The notes under the pieces were generated by a model. The model made no database searches. It worked only from the letters and a program-made list of their open reading frames with translations, and had not been told where the DNA came from. The position numbers were made by a program, and so were the translations under genes. This document shows, piece after piece, positions 52,799-63,416 of a DNA stretch of 64,000 bases. This DNA is from Psychrobacter immobilis (GTDB lineage Bacteria > Pseudomonadota > Gammaproteobacteria > Pseudomonadales > Moraxellaceae), in assembly GCF_904846065.1 (NCBI RefSeq), contig NZ_CAJGZV010000001.1:992001-1056000 (forward strand), read 5' to 3'. The first letter of the stretch is position 1; every line of letters starts with the position of its first letter.

Positions 52799-55222
52799 AT
52801 GCGTACGCCTTTATTTATGAGCGCGGCAGGGTTGCCGTTAGTTGTAGCGATGATGAGTATGCCAGTACAGGCTGCAGAATTTGTAGTCACTGACATCGGT
52901 TTCAATGGTTTGCAACGTTTAACCCCCGATAGCCTCTATCCGGTTCTACCTATTTCGGTAGGGGATACGGTAAATGACAGTAGTTTAGCAGCCAGTATTA
53001 AGGCGCTTTATGCGACCGAAAATTTTGCTGATATTCAAAGCCGTATCGAAGGTGGACAGCTACGGTTTGATGTCGTTGAGCGCCCAACGATTGCTGAAGT
53101 CAATTTTGAGGGCAATAAGCTCATTCCAAAAGAAGGGCTAGAGCAAGGGCTAGACAATGCTGGTCTGTCTGCCGGTAATGTGCTGAAACAAGCCACACTA
53201 CAAGGCGTCGCCAACGAGCTACAGCAGCAATATATCAGCCAAGGCTATTACAACAGCAATATCGAGGTTGATCAAACGTTACTTGATGGCAATCGCGTCA
53301 AGCTCGACGTGCGTTTTGTCGAAGGCAAACCTGCCAAAGTGGTCGATATCAATATCATTGGCAATAAACACTTTAGTGATGAAGAAATCAAAGACGTTTT
53401 TGCGGTAAAAGAGTCTTCGTGGACACGTCTGCTGTCAAAGTCTGATCGTTATGCCAAAGAAAAACTGGCTGCCAGTTTAGAGAATTTAAAAGCGCTTTAC
53501 CAAAACGATGGTTATGTGCGTTTTGCAGTAGATAATGCGGTGCTCAACATCAGTGAAGATAAGAGCAGCGTGTTTATCGAAGTGAGTCTAAGCGAAGGCG
53601 AGCAATATCAGTTTGGTGAAGTAAATTTCTTAGGTAAGCCGACTTTTGAGAACAATGAACTAACAGAGTTGGTGACTTTTGCACCCAATGAAAAATACTC
53701 GCAAGCCAAGCTCGATGAAACCACCGCGGCACTTAAGAGTCGTTACGGTAATGAAGGCTATTATTTGGCGCAGGTGAGACCAGTACCACGTATCAATGAC
53801 GAGACCAAAGTAGTGGATATCGATTATTTCATCGACCCTGCACGTCCTATTTACGTTCGTCGTATTAACTTTACTGGTAACATCAAAACTCAAGACGAAG
53901 TACTGCGCCGTGAAATGCGTCAATTAGAAGGCGCGTTGGCAACTAGTGACAAAATCCAGTTGTCACGGACACGTCTGATGCGTACAGGCTTCTTTAAAGC
54001 TGTCAACGTTGATGTGAAACCAGTACCGAACCAACCAGACCAAGTAGACATCAATTATACGGTTGAAGAGCAGCCTTCTGGTAGCTCAACGATTGCCGCA
54101 GGTTACTCGCAAAGCGGCGGTGTGACTTTCCAGTTAGATCTAACACAAAACAACTTTATGGGTACAGGTAACCGTGTGAAAGCGGCACTATCACGCTCAG
54201 AAACCCGTGATTCTTATAGCTTGGGTTATACCGATCCGTACTTTACCGAAAACGGCGTCTCACAAGGTCTTAGTGCCTATTATCGAGAAACGAAATACGA
54301 TGATAGAAACGTCAGTAACTATGTCACCGACTCTTATGGTGCGACGCTGAACTACAGTTATCCTGTTGATGAAACCAAACGCGTTAGTGCCGGTTTGAAC
54401 GTTGATAATACGTCAGTACGTGGTGGTCGCTTCTTAGGTGTATCAAACGTTCAGCAAATTATTGATGATGGCGGTACGTTTGAGAACTTTGTCAATGATG
54501 ACAATGAGGATTCTGGACGCACAGGCTTTAAAAATGACTACAATACTTATAACCTACTATTCGGCTGGGACTATAGCACCTTAGATCGTCCAGTGTTCCC
54601 GACCAAAGGTATGAGCCATACGGTCGATGCTACCATTGGCTTGGGTGATACCAACTATCAAAAACTTGTTTATAGCGGCAACATCTATTATCCCTTCTAC
54701 AAAGACTGGGTAGCACGCGGTTATACTAAGCTTGGCTATGGTAATGATTTACCATTTTATGAAAACTTTTATGCTGGGGGCTATGGCTCTGTACGTGGTT
54801 ATGAAGCCTCAACCCTTGGGCCAAAATCACAAACTTATTATGATGCCATAAATGATGATGTGCGTTACAAAGACGAAGACATCGGTGGTAATGCGCTAGT
54901 CAGCTTCGGTAGTGAGCTAATTTTGCCAATGCCGTTTAAGGGCGATTGGGCAGATCAAGTGCGTCCGGTATTGTTCGCTGAAGGTGGTCAAGTATTTGAT
55001 ACGACTGATAAGGAAGATCGCACTTTTATCAATCCTAATGACGGTACTGATACGGGCGTACCACTGTTGACGCAAGACAATAGTATGCGTTTTAGTGCGG
55101 GTGCAGGTATAACCTGGTATACGCCAATTGGTCCAATTTCATTAAGTTATGCTGTACCTATTGGTGATAAAGAAGGCGATGAAACTGAAAAAGTTCAGTT
55201 CCAGATTGGTAATACGTTCTAA
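52799..55222 (+). CDS. bamA: Outer membrane protein assembly factor BamA
   Basis: BamA is the core of the BAM complex that inserts beta-barrel proteins into the outer membrane. A signal peptide ends after PVQAA. Five POTRA domains (about 25-420) are followed by a 16-strand barrel. The surface-loop VRGYE motif of the Omp85 family is seen near residue 662, and the C-terminal residue is Phe. The ATG at 52799 is chosen over GTG at 52793. Length of about 807 is normal. No skp gene follows; lpxD comes next. Confidence 0.97.
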   Translation: MRTPLFMSAAGLPLVVAMMSMPVQAAEFVVTDIGFNGLQRLTPDSLYPVLPISVGDTVNDSSLAASIKALYATENFADIQSRIEGGQLRFDVVERPTIAEVNFEGNKLIPKEGLEQGLDNAGLSAGNVLKQATLQGVANELQQQYISQGYYNSNIEVDQTLLDGNRVKLDVRFVEGKPAKVVDINIIGNKHFSDEEIKDVFAVKESSWTRLLSKSDRYAKEKLAASLENLKALYQNDGYVRFAVDNAVLNISEDKSSVFIEVSLSEGEQYQFGEVNFLGKPTFENNELTELVTFAPNEKYSQAKLDETTAALKSRYGNEGYYLAQVRPVPRINDETKVVDIDYFIDPARPIYVRRINFTGNIKTQDEVLRREMRQLEGALATSDKIQLSRTRLMRTGFFKAVNVDVKPVPNQPDQVDINYTVEEQPSGSSTIAAGYSQSGGVTFQLDLTQNNFMGTGNRVKAALSRSETRDSYSLGYTDPYFTENGVSQGLSAYYRETKYDDRNVSNYVTDSYGATLNYSYPVDETKRVSAGLNVDNTSVRGGRFLGVSNVQQIIDDGGTFENFVNDDNEDSGRTGFKNDYNTYNLLFGWDYSTLDRPVFPTKGMSHTVDATIGLGDTNYQKLVYSGNIYYPFYKDWVARGYTKLGYGNDLPFYENFYAGGYGSVRGYEASTLGPKSQTYYDAINDDVRYKDEDIGGNALVSFGSELILPMPFKGDWADQVRPVLFAEGGQVFDTTDKEDRTFINPNDGTDTGVPLLTQDNSMRFSAGAGITWYTPIGPISLSYAVPIGDKEGDETEKVQFQIGNTF

Positions 55223-55301
55223 CGTAGCATGATTGTTTGCGTTCATGTCGTTAACCATAGCAGTTACTTGAATGAACGCAGCATCTGTTAGATATTAGTA
55301 G

Positions 55302-55331
55302 ATCGCCAAGGTGATTGTTCAGCTTGGCGAT
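55302..55331 (+). terminator. Hairpin after bamA
   Basis: ATCGCCAAG and CTTGGCGAT pair around a 12-nt loop with a weak T-rich tail. It stands 38 bp before lpxD, so it may be a partial terminator within the operon. Confidence 0.6.
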
Positions 55332-55368
55332 TGTCTTATTCATAATAATATTTATATTAATAGTCACT

Positions 55369-56385
55369 ATGATAACGATTGAGCAACTTATCACTCGGAT
55401 TGAGCAGCGTCAGCCCATCACTAATAAGGCTGAAATCAGCGCTGAACAGTTACGTCAAAAATTCAGCAGTATTGGTAGTTTGACCACGGCTGGTCATAAT
55501 CAGTTAAGCTTTTTGGCCGATCCTCATTATATTTCTAGTCTGGCTATTAGCGAGGCAGGAGCTGTATTGGTTACTGCAGAATATCGCGACCAAGTGCCCG
55601 CCACAGCGATAGCGTTAGTCGTTGCAAGCCCATACTTAGCTTATGCTGGTGCTAGCCAGTTGTTTGCTCGTGAGTCACTGTCTGGTGGTATTCATCCTAG
55701 CGCTGTGATTGCTGATAGTGCGGTCATTGGTGAGCAGGTGAATATCGGACCTTTTTGTGTGATAGCCGATTATGTGCAAATTGGTGCGCGTACCTCACTT
55801 GCGGCGCATGTGGTGATCGAAGAAAATACGACTATTGGTACTGATGGCGTTATTAAATCACAAGTGGTGATCGGGCATGATTGTGTCATTGGTGATCATG
55901 TGAGGTTACACGCGGGTGTCAGTGTGGGTGCAGAAGGTTTTGGTTTTGCACCAACCAAAGATCCTAGTACCAGTGGCTGGGAGCGTATCGCTCAGTTAGG
56001 ACGGGTCGTAATTGGCAACCATGTACGAATTGGTAGTCAAACTTGCATTGACCGAGGTGCCATTGATGATACGGTCATTGGCAATCACGTTATTATTGAT
56101 AATTTGGTACAAGTTGCTCATAACGTGCGTATCGGTGATGGCACAGCCATCGCGGCTCAAACGGGTATCGCGGGCAGTACTAGTATCGGCAAGCGCTGTA
56201 TTATTGGCGGTGCGGTCGGTATCACAGGTCATATCGAGATTACAGATGATGTCACTTTATCTGGGATGACCATGGTAACCAAATCTATCAAAACCGCTGG
56301 TTCATACTCCTCTGGAACGGCTGCTATGCCGACAGCTAACTGGCGACGGGCAGCTGTACGCTTCCGTCAGCTTGGGCGTGATTAG
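55369..56385 (+). CDS. lpxD: UDP-3-O-acylglucosamine N-acyltransferase LpxD
   Basis: LpxD adds the second (N-linked) 3-hydroxyacyl chain to UDP-GlcN in lipid A synthesis. The N-terminal uridine-binding domain is followed by a left-handed beta helix of many hexapeptide repeats (IGEQVNIG and similar) and a C-terminal helix. The conserved VGAEGFGFAP loop and VQVAHNVRIG with the catalytic His are present. ATG at 55369 is chosen, since the TTG at 55315 lies inside the preceding hairpin and adds an extra hydrophobic stretch. Length 338 is typical. Confidence 0.96.
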   Translation: MITIEQLITRIEQRQPITNKAEISAEQLRQKFSSIGSLTTAGHNQLSFLADPHYISSLAISEAGAVLVTAEYRDQVPATAIALVVASPYLAYAGASQLFARESLSGGIHPSAVIADSAVIGEQVNIGPFCVIADYVQIGARTSLAAHVVIEENTTIGTDGVIKSQVVIGHDCVIGDHVRLHAGVSVGAEGFGFAPTKDPSTSGWERIAQLGRVVIGNHVRIGSQTCIDRGAIDDTVIGNHVIIDNLVQVAHNVRIGDGTAIAAQTGIAGSTSIGKRCIIGGAVGITGHIEITDDVTLSGMTMVTKSIKTAGSYSSGTAAMPTANWRRAAVRFRQLGRD

Positions 56386-56442
56386 CGAAAATATCAATGC
56401 ATATATACAAACACAGTAAAATCATAGCAAGGAAGCACCATT

Positions 56443-56952
56443 ATGAGCAGCACCGATATCGATATTTTGAATGATAAAGAAATGAAAAGCTTAGCTGAGC
56501 AAGGTCTTACGCTGCCATTAACTTATCATACGTTAAAGCATTATTTGCCACACCGTTATCCTTTTCTTTTAGTAGATAAGATTATTGATTGCACACCTGG
56601 TGAGTGCATTACGGGTATTAAGAATGTGACTATCAATGAAGAGTTTTTCAATGGTCATTTTCCTGATGAGCCGATTATGCCAGGGGTACTCATGGTTGAG
56701 TGCATGGCTCAGGTCTCAGGCGTGCTCGGATTTATCAGTGCTGGTCTAACCGCAGAAGATGGTTATTTATATCTGTTTGCAGGTGTTGATAAAGTCCGTT
56801 TTAAGCGTCGAGTGATTCCTGGTGATCAGCTGACTATTCGTGCTAAAACAGTGATGCAGAAGCGCGGTATTTATAAATTTGACTGTACTGTACATGTTGA
56901 CGATGAGTTAGCTGCCAGTGCGCAAATAATGATTGCTCGCCAAGAACAATAA
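56443..56952 (+). CDS. fabZ: 3-hydroxyacyl-[acyl-carrier-protein] dehydratase FabZ
   Basis: FabZ dehydrates 3-hydroxyacyl-ACP in fatty acid synthesis and competes with LpxA/LpxD for hydroxyacyl chains. The hot-dog fold motifs are intact: LPHRYPFLLVD, catalytic His72 in NGHFPDEPIMPG, and Glu86. Length 169 includes a slightly longer N-terminus than in E. coli (151). Confidence 0.97.
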   Translation: MSSTDIDILNDKEMKSLAEQGLTLPLTYHTLKHYLPHRYPFLLVDKIIDCTPGECITGIKNVTINEEFFNGHFPDEPIMPGVLMVECMAQVSGVLGFISAGLTAEDGYLYLFAGVDKVRFKRRVIPGDQLTIRAKTVMQKRGIYKFDCTVHVDDELAASAQIMIARQEQ

Positions 56953-56983
56953 CGTTTACCAATAGTCATTGTGCCTCGTAGCC

Positions 56984-57022
56984 GACCTAATTCTTTAAAC
57001 AAAGCGTCTAAAGAATTAGGTC
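56984..57022 (+). promoter_or_regulatory. 14-bp perfect hairpin between fabZ and lpxA
   Basis: GACCTAATTCTTTA (56984-56997) and TAAAGAATTAGGTC (57009-57022) are perfectly complementary around an 11-nt loop. No T run follows, so it is either a weak or factor-dependent terminator, an RNA processing site, or an operator ahead of lpxA. Confidence 0.55.
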
Positions 57023-57154
57023 AAAGCGGGTCATAAGCATTATAATTGACACTCGCATTTAACAGCAGAGCCATGCTTAGGTTTTTTCATAAAACTAAAT
57101 TGGCTGTATTTGTTTTACTATTTACTCGCATCAGATCATACAAAGGCCCACATT

Positions 57155-57934
57155 ATGAGTCAGATCCATCCAACAGCACTCATCTCACCGTCCGCCCAAA
57201 TTGATGAGACTGCTATCATTGGTCCGTATTGTATCGTCGGTGATGAGGTCACTATTGGCGCTCACACGGTTCTGCATCGCCATGTAGTTGTTACCAAATT
57301 GACTCGTATTGGTCAACACAATGAGTTTTATCAATTTGCGAGCATTGGCGAAGATCCTCAGGATTTGAAGTATGCTGGTGAGCGTACTTGGCTTGAGATT
57401 GGCGATCATAATACCATTCGAGAAGCCTGTAGTTTACACCGCGGTACCGCACAAGATAGTGAGCTAACTAAGATAGGCAGCCATAATCTACTGATGGTGA
57501 ACACTCATGTGGCTCATGATTGTGTGATTGGCGATCATAATGTATTGGCTAACAATGTTGGCGTTGCAGGGCATGTGACTATTGGTAATCACACGATCAT
57601 TGGCGGTAATTCAGGTATTCATCAGTTTTGTACGGTTGATGACTATAGCTTGATTGGGGGCGCAAGTCTGATTCTAAAAGATGTAGCCGCCTTTACCATG
57701 GTATCTGGTAATCCAGCAACGACTCATGGTCTCAATGTGGAAGGCATGCGTCGTAAAGGATGGTCAAAAGAGACAATTGAGGTATTGCGTCAAGCTTATC
57801 GTATGATTTTTAGATCTGGTCTGACGACCGTGCAAGCGCTTGAGGTTTTGAATAATGAGCTGCTACCAAAAGAGCCGAAAATCCAGTTGCTCATTGATTC
57901 ACTACAAAAAAGCCGTCGTGGTGTGGTGCGTTAG
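57155..57934 (+). CDS. lpxA: UDP-N-acetylglucosamine acyltransferase LpxA
   Basis: LpxA catalyses the first acylation of UDP-GlcNAc in lipid A synthesis. A left-handed beta helix of hexapeptide repeats makes up the first two thirds and a helical C-terminal domain follows. The catalytic His121 stands in NTHVAHDC, as in E. coli LpxA. The ATG at 57155 gives 259 residues, against 262 in E. coli; an earlier start at 57110 would add 15 residues. lpxB, which often follows, is not here. Confidence 0.97.
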   Translation: MSQIHPTALISPSAQIDETAIIGPYCIVGDEVTIGAHTVLHRHVVVTKLTRIGQHNEFYQFASIGEDPQDLKYAGERTWLEIGDHNTIREACSLHRGTAQDSELTKIGSHNLLMVNTHVAHDCVIGDHNVLANNVGVAGHVTIGNHTIIGGNSGIHQFCTVDDYSLIGGASLILKDVAAFTMVSGNPATTHGLNVEGMRRKGWSKETIEVLRQAYRMIFRSGLTTVQALEVLNNELLPKEPKIQLLIDSLQKSRRGVVR

Positions 57935-58021
57935 AACGGCGATTGGCTTTTGCTGAAAATCATATATAGTATGCCTTTTTTAATTAGCCAAACTCTTGTC
58001 AGTTATAGATAAAATTACCAG

Positions 58022-58050
58022 AAGCCATAACCAATTGTTATGGCTTTTTA
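58022..58050 (+). terminator. Intrinsic terminator after lpxA
   Basis: AAGCCATAAC and GTTATGGCTT pair around CAATT and a T-rich tract follows, closing the envelope gene cluster. Confidence 0.9.
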
Positions 58051-58244
58051 TGTTTATGAGCGCTTGACTTTTTTGGTGGCTTAGCAGAAACTGAGCCTTT
58101 ACGATATTGTAAACAATTCTTTCTTAATGTTGCTGGACGCCTCACATTGAGGTGTTTATTGAATAGCTTGATATTTTTCATGGCTATTTATGATAATCAA
58201 GGAAGATTATCAGTGATATTAATTGAAGCACGAGGACGGAAAAA

Positions 58245-59597
58245 ATGGCTATTAATAAACAAGAACATGCACAGTGGAGCTCAAGTTTTGGCTTCGTATT
58301 GGCAGCGGTTGGTTCAGCAGTTGGTTTGGGAAACATATGGAAGTTTCCTTATATGGTCGGTGAAAGCGGTGGTTCAGCTTTCGTTATCGCTTATTTATTC
58401 TGTATCGCGCTGGTAGGTTTTCCAATTCTAGTCGCTGAATGGCTAATTGGTCGCCGTGGGCAAAAGAACCCAGTCAACACTTTTGCGGATGTTGCAGCAA
58501 GTGAAGGTAAGTCGCGCAGTTGGGGCGTCATTGGCGCGTCAGGTATTTTAGGTGGTTTCTTAATTCTATCGTTTTATAGTGTGATTGGCGGTTGGGCACT
58601 CAACTATATTACTAAAGCAGGTACAGGCAGTTTTATTGGTCAAGACAGTGATTCTATTGCTGCGACCTTTGATGCTATGTTGGCTTCAGCAGGGACGTTG
58701 ACGATTTGGCATACCGTGTTTATGGCTATTACTGCTTTGATTGTCGGTATTGGTGTGACCAAAGGTATCGAAACTACGGCTAAAGTTTTAATGCCACTAC
58801 TCGGCGTGATTTTGTTCGTCATCGTTGGTTATAACATGATTAATGGTGGTTTTGGCGAAGCAGTGGCTTATCTATTTACACCAGATCTTAGCAAGTTGAC
58901 TGGCGATGTGATGCTTGCAGCATTGGGTCATGCCTTCTTCACTCTATCTATTGGTATGGGTATTATGATTGCTTATGGCTCATATTTGGGTCGTGAAGTG
59001 AACTTACTAAAAACTGCCCGTACTGTTGTGATTTTAGATACGGTTATTGCTTTGGCTGCTGGTCTAGCAATCTTCCCAATCATCTTTAGTAATGGTCTAG
59101 ACCCTGCTTCAGGTCCTGGTCTTATCTTTGTCAGCTTACCGATCGCTTTTGGTAGCATGGGCGCAGGAACGATCATTGGTACATTGTTCTTCTTACTTAT
59201 TACTTTTGCTGCTATTACCTCATCAATCTCATTGCTTGAGCCAACCGTTGAGTTTTTAGAAGAACGTACACCGATGAGTCGTACGGTATCAACCATCGTT
59301 GCCAGTACGGTGATTTGGCTATTAGGCGTTGCAGCACTACTATCATTTAACCTATGGTCTGACTTTACTATCATGGGTAATGGCATCTTTGATGCATTGG
59401 ATAAAATTACCAGTAAATTCCTTCTCCCGCTAACGGGTCTTGCTGCAATTATTTTCGTTGGTTGGCAAATGGATCAACGCAGTATTCAGCAAGAGCTTGG
59501 TCTGTCTAATGGTGCATGGCAATTATGGCAAATCGTTGCTAAGTTTGTAGCACCAATTGCCGTGATCGTGGTATTTGTAACCTCGTTAATGGGCTAG
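58245..59597 (+). CDS. Neurotransmitter:sodium symporter (NSS) family transporter
   Basis: A 450-residue inner membrane protein with about 11 spans, of the LeuT/MhsT/Tyt1 group that couples amino acid uptake to sodium. The first span has the family signature GFVLAAVGSAVGLGNIWKFP and FPILVAEW follows (spans 1 and 2, with the unwound substrate-binding stretch). A well-placed GAGGACGG ribosome site supports the start. The eleven-span form is typical of bacterial tyrosine or tryptophan symporters, but the substrate cannot be read from sequence alone. Confidence 0.92.
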   Translation: MAINKQEHAQWSSSFGFVLAAVGSAVGLGNIWKFPYMVGESGGSAFVIAYLFCIALVGFPILVAEWLIGRRGQKNPVNTFADVAASEGKSRSWGVIGASGILGGFLILSFYSVIGGWALNYITKAGTGSFIGQDSDSIAATFDAMLASAGTLTIWHTVFMAITALIVGIGVTKGIETTAKVLMPLLGVILFVIVGYNMINGGFGEAVAYLFTPDLSKLTGDVMLAALGHAFFTLSIGMGIMIAYGSYLGREVNLLKTARTVVILDTVIALAAGLAIFPIIFSNGLDPASGPGLIFVSLPIAFGSMGAGTIIGTLFFLLITFAAITSSISLLEPTVEFLEERTPMSRTVSTIVASTVIWLLGVAALLSFNLWSDFTIMGNGIFDALDKITSKFLLPLTGLAAIIFVGWQMDQRSIQQELGLSNGAWQLWQIVAKFVAPIAVIVVFVTSLMG

Positions 59598-59632
59598 TAC
59601 TGATTAACTAGAAATAATACAAGCGATACACT

Positions 59633-59666
59633 AAAAAGGGCTTAAGATAATTCTTAAGCCCTTTTT
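59633..59666. terminator. Bidirectional terminator between the NSS gene and tgt
   Basis: AAAAAGGGCTTAAGA and TCTTAAGCCCTTTTT form a 15-bp perfect stem around TAAT, with A and T tracts at both ends for the convergent genes. Confidence 0.95.
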
Positions 59667-59693
59667 ATAGGTATGACAATTGCAAAAATATGA

Positions 59694-60878
<1,185 letters not shown>

Positions 60879-61081
60879 CTAATTATAGCATTGTTAGCGG
60901 TTTTTTTGGACATGGATGTTTATGAGGTATTGATATATCTGACAAATACGTCTTTTGATTAATAGTCTTTTGTCATAACCAAAAGACACAGACAGTACTT
61001 ATGAGTAGTTGGTAAAGTAGAAATCATAATGGTGAGACAGTAACCATTGCTAAGCGATGTTTTAACTGCTGGAGACATACT

Positions 61082-61732
61082 ATGAAAAAGGCAACCTACT
61101 TATTATTAAGTGGTTCATTATTAACCTCAGGAGCAGCTATGGCGACCGAAGAGCCGAATTATACAGTGTTGTCGCAAATGGATGACTTTGAGCTTCGTCG
61201 TTACGATAAGCAGCTAGTAGCGCAAACGTTGGTAAGTGGTGACCAAGACTCCGCCAGTCGCGAAGGGTTTAAAGTGTTAGCCGACTATATATTTGGCAAT
61301 AATACAGCGCCAACTGGCGGTAGTAGTAAAATTAGCATGACTGCGCCTGTTACGATGCAGCCCAATAACAAAAAGAGTGATAGCGAATCACAGAAAATTG
61401 CGATGACAGCACCAGTAAGTATGCAGCAAGACGATGGTAAGTGGCGTGTACAATTTACTATGCCTAGTAAATACAAGATGCAAACACTGCCAAAGCCCAA
61501 TAATCCAAACATCACGATTACCGAGGTGCCAGCACAGACGTATGGTGTGATTAAGTTCTCAGGGTTAGCAGGCAGTAAAAAAGTAGCGACTAAAACGGAA
61601 GAGCTACAATCTTGGATGCAAATCCAAAATTTGACTATAACGGGCGAGCCTGAACTGGCACGTTATAATCCGCCTTGGACGCTGCCTTTTTTGCGCCGTA
61701 ATGAAGTGATGATTGCTTACAAGTCAAAGTAA
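61082..61732 (+). CDS. Secreted SOUL family heme-binding-like protein
   Basis: A 216-residue protein with a signal peptide (cleavage after AAMA near residue 21), so periplasmic or exported. The mature part has the SOUL pattern: YTVLSQMDDFELRRYD, then FKVLADYIFGNN, two MTAPV segments and a C-terminal RNEVMIAY. SOUL proteins bind heme or hydrophobic ligands in some cases; no heme ligand can be assigned here. The gene stands alone. Confidence 0.88.
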   Translation: MKKATYLLLSGSLLTSGAAMATEEPNYTVLSQMDDFELRRYDKQLVAQTLVSGDQDSASREGFKVLADYIFGNNTAPTGGSSKISMTAPVTMQPNNKKSDSESQKIAMTAPVSMQQDDGKWRVQFTMPSKYKMQTLPKPNNPNITITEVPAQTYGVIKFSGLAGSKKVATKTEELQSWMQIQNLTITGEPELARYNPPWTLPFLRRNEVMIAYKSK

Positions 61733-61842
61733 TACTAGGCTCAAAATATAAGATGAGCGTTGTCACATTTGCTGAGCTTATTATAAGTAGTGTTTGCATC
61801 TGTTTGCCGTGCTATTCAAATTTTTGGAAGTGGTACGCCCAT

Positions 61843-61871
61843 AAAAAAAGACAGCATTTGCTGTCTTTTTT
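61843..61871. terminator. Bidirectional terminator between the SOUL gene and asd
   Basis: AAAAAAAGACAGC and GCTGTCTTTTTT pair around ATTT. A and T tracts on both sides suit the convergent genes. Confidence 0.92.
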
Positions 61872-61895
61872 GTACTGACTTTTAAGAAAATAAAC

Positions 61896-63029
61896 TTAGT
61901 CTTTTTGCTCACGGATGATATTCAGCATACGACGTAGCGGCTCGGCTGCGCCCCATAATAGTTGATCACCAACGGTAAATGCGCCTAGATACTCAGGGCC
62001 CATATTGAGCTTACGCAAGCGACCTAGTGCAACTGTTAATGTACCAGTCACGGCTACTGGCGTTAAGCGGTTCATGGTGGCTTCTTTGTCGTCTTCTACC
62101 AAGTCCAACCACTCGTTGCCGCTATTTTTTAGCGCCGCTTCGATTTCTTCTAGTGGAATGTCTTTTTTGAGCTTGATGGTAAGGCCTTGCGCATGACAGC
62201 GCATCGCGCCAACGCGGACACACATACCGTCGATAGCAATCTTATCAGCTTCAGAATTACCAAGGATTTTGTTGGTTTCAACACCACCTTTCCATTCTTC
62301 TTTTGACTGCTTGTTCTCTAGTTGAACATCAATATATGGAATCAAGCTACCAGCTAGTGGTACACCAAAGTACTGGGTAGGGAAGTAGTTCGAGCGTTGG
62401 GTTTGCGCGATTTTTTTATCAATTTCAAGAATAGCGCTAGCAGGATCAGCCAATTCATCTTTGACCGCATCATGCAATACACCCATACCACTGATTAGCT
62501 CGCGCATGTTGTTTGCACCAGAGCCACTAGCGGCTTGATAAGTCATGGCGCTGACCCATTCAACCCAACCTTTATTAAACAGCTCGCCAATCGCCATGAG
62601 CATCAATGACACGGTACAGTTACCACCGATAAAGTCTTTTTTACCACTGGCTAAGGCGCTATCAATAACAGCGCGATTGACTGGATCGAGAATGATGATG
62701 CTGTCATCTTCCATTCGCAAGGTGCTTGCCGCATCAATCCAGTAGCCATTCCAGCCACTATCACGTAGCGGTTGATGGACTTGCGAGGTATAGTCGCCGC
62801 CTTGGCAGGTAATGATGACATCACAAGCTGCTAGCGCGTCAATATCATGAGCATCTTTTAATTGGCCGGTATGAATACCATCAAGGCTTGGGGCATCACC
62901 ACCTGCGTTGCTGGTTGAGAAAAACACGGGTGTAATACCGTCAAAATCTTTTTCCTCAGTCATACGTTGTATTAATACTGAACCGACCATGCCGCGCCAG
63001 CCTACCAAGCCTACTGTTAAATTACTCAT
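61896..63029 (-). CDS. asd: Aspartate-semialdehyde dehydrogenase
   Basis: Asd reduces aspartyl phosphate to aspartate semialdehyde, the branch to Lys/diaminopimelate, Thr and Met. The NADP-binding VGWRGMVGS opens the protein. The catalytic cysteine is about residue 138 in GGNCTVS. The ATG at 63029 is chosen over TTG at 63038, since AAGGA lies nine bases before it. Length of 377 matches the gammaproteobacterial (longer) Asd type. Its diaminopimelate product feeds peptidoglycan. Confidence 0.96.
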   Translation of the reverse strand: MSNLTVGLVGWRGMVGSVLIQRMTEEKDFDGITPVFFSTSNAGGDAPSLDGIHTGQLKDAHDIDALAACDVIITCQGGDYTSQVHQPLRDSGWNGYWIDAASTLRMEDDSIIILDPVNRAVIDSALASGKKDFIGGNCTVSLMLMAIGELFNKGWVEWVSAMTYQAASGSGANNMRELISGMGVLHDAVKDELADPASAILEIDKKIAQTQRSNYFPTQYFGVPLAGSLIPYIDVQLENKQSKEEWKGGVETNKILGNSEADKIAIDGMCVRVGAMRCHAQGLTIKLKKDIPLEEIEAALKNSGNEWLDLVEDDKEATMNRLTPVAVTGTLTVALGRLRKLNMGPEYLGAFTVGDQLLWGAAEPLRRMLNIIREQKD

Positions 63030-63416
63030 GAAACTCAATCCTTTTTACCATAAATTGTTGCATTGCCAGCCGATAACAATGCCGTGAATAGCCATAAAAA
63101 GCAAGGCGTTTTGGCCGTTTTTAGTGGTTTTTCATACACTATTAATGATGTTCAGTATAACTTTAAGTTATTAACCTAATGGCGATAGTGGCGATGCCTC
63201 ACTCGCCACAAGTAGGTAGATAGTCCTAAAAATGAAGTTTGTCCGTAGTACTCGTTATGGTGGGCGAATTGAAAGTGTAATGTTTTATAGCGGTTAACGA
63301 ATAATCCATGCTCATTAGTAGGCGATAACCTTCTGAAATGCTAAAGTAAACAGCTAACGTCAGTTCAGTTAAAACCATGGCGATATTCATCATTTAATAG
63401 ACGGCTAATACATACT
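63030..63416. other. Non-coding stretch between asd and the last gene
   Basis: About 390 bp between divergent genes, presumably carrying both promoters. No repeat, hairpin or further open frame of note was seen. Confidence 0.5.

Noticed and set aside
58973..59386. 137-codon minus-strand frame inside the NSS transporter gene
   Set aside because: The antisense of hydrophobic codons often stays open; no motif or ribosome site supports it.
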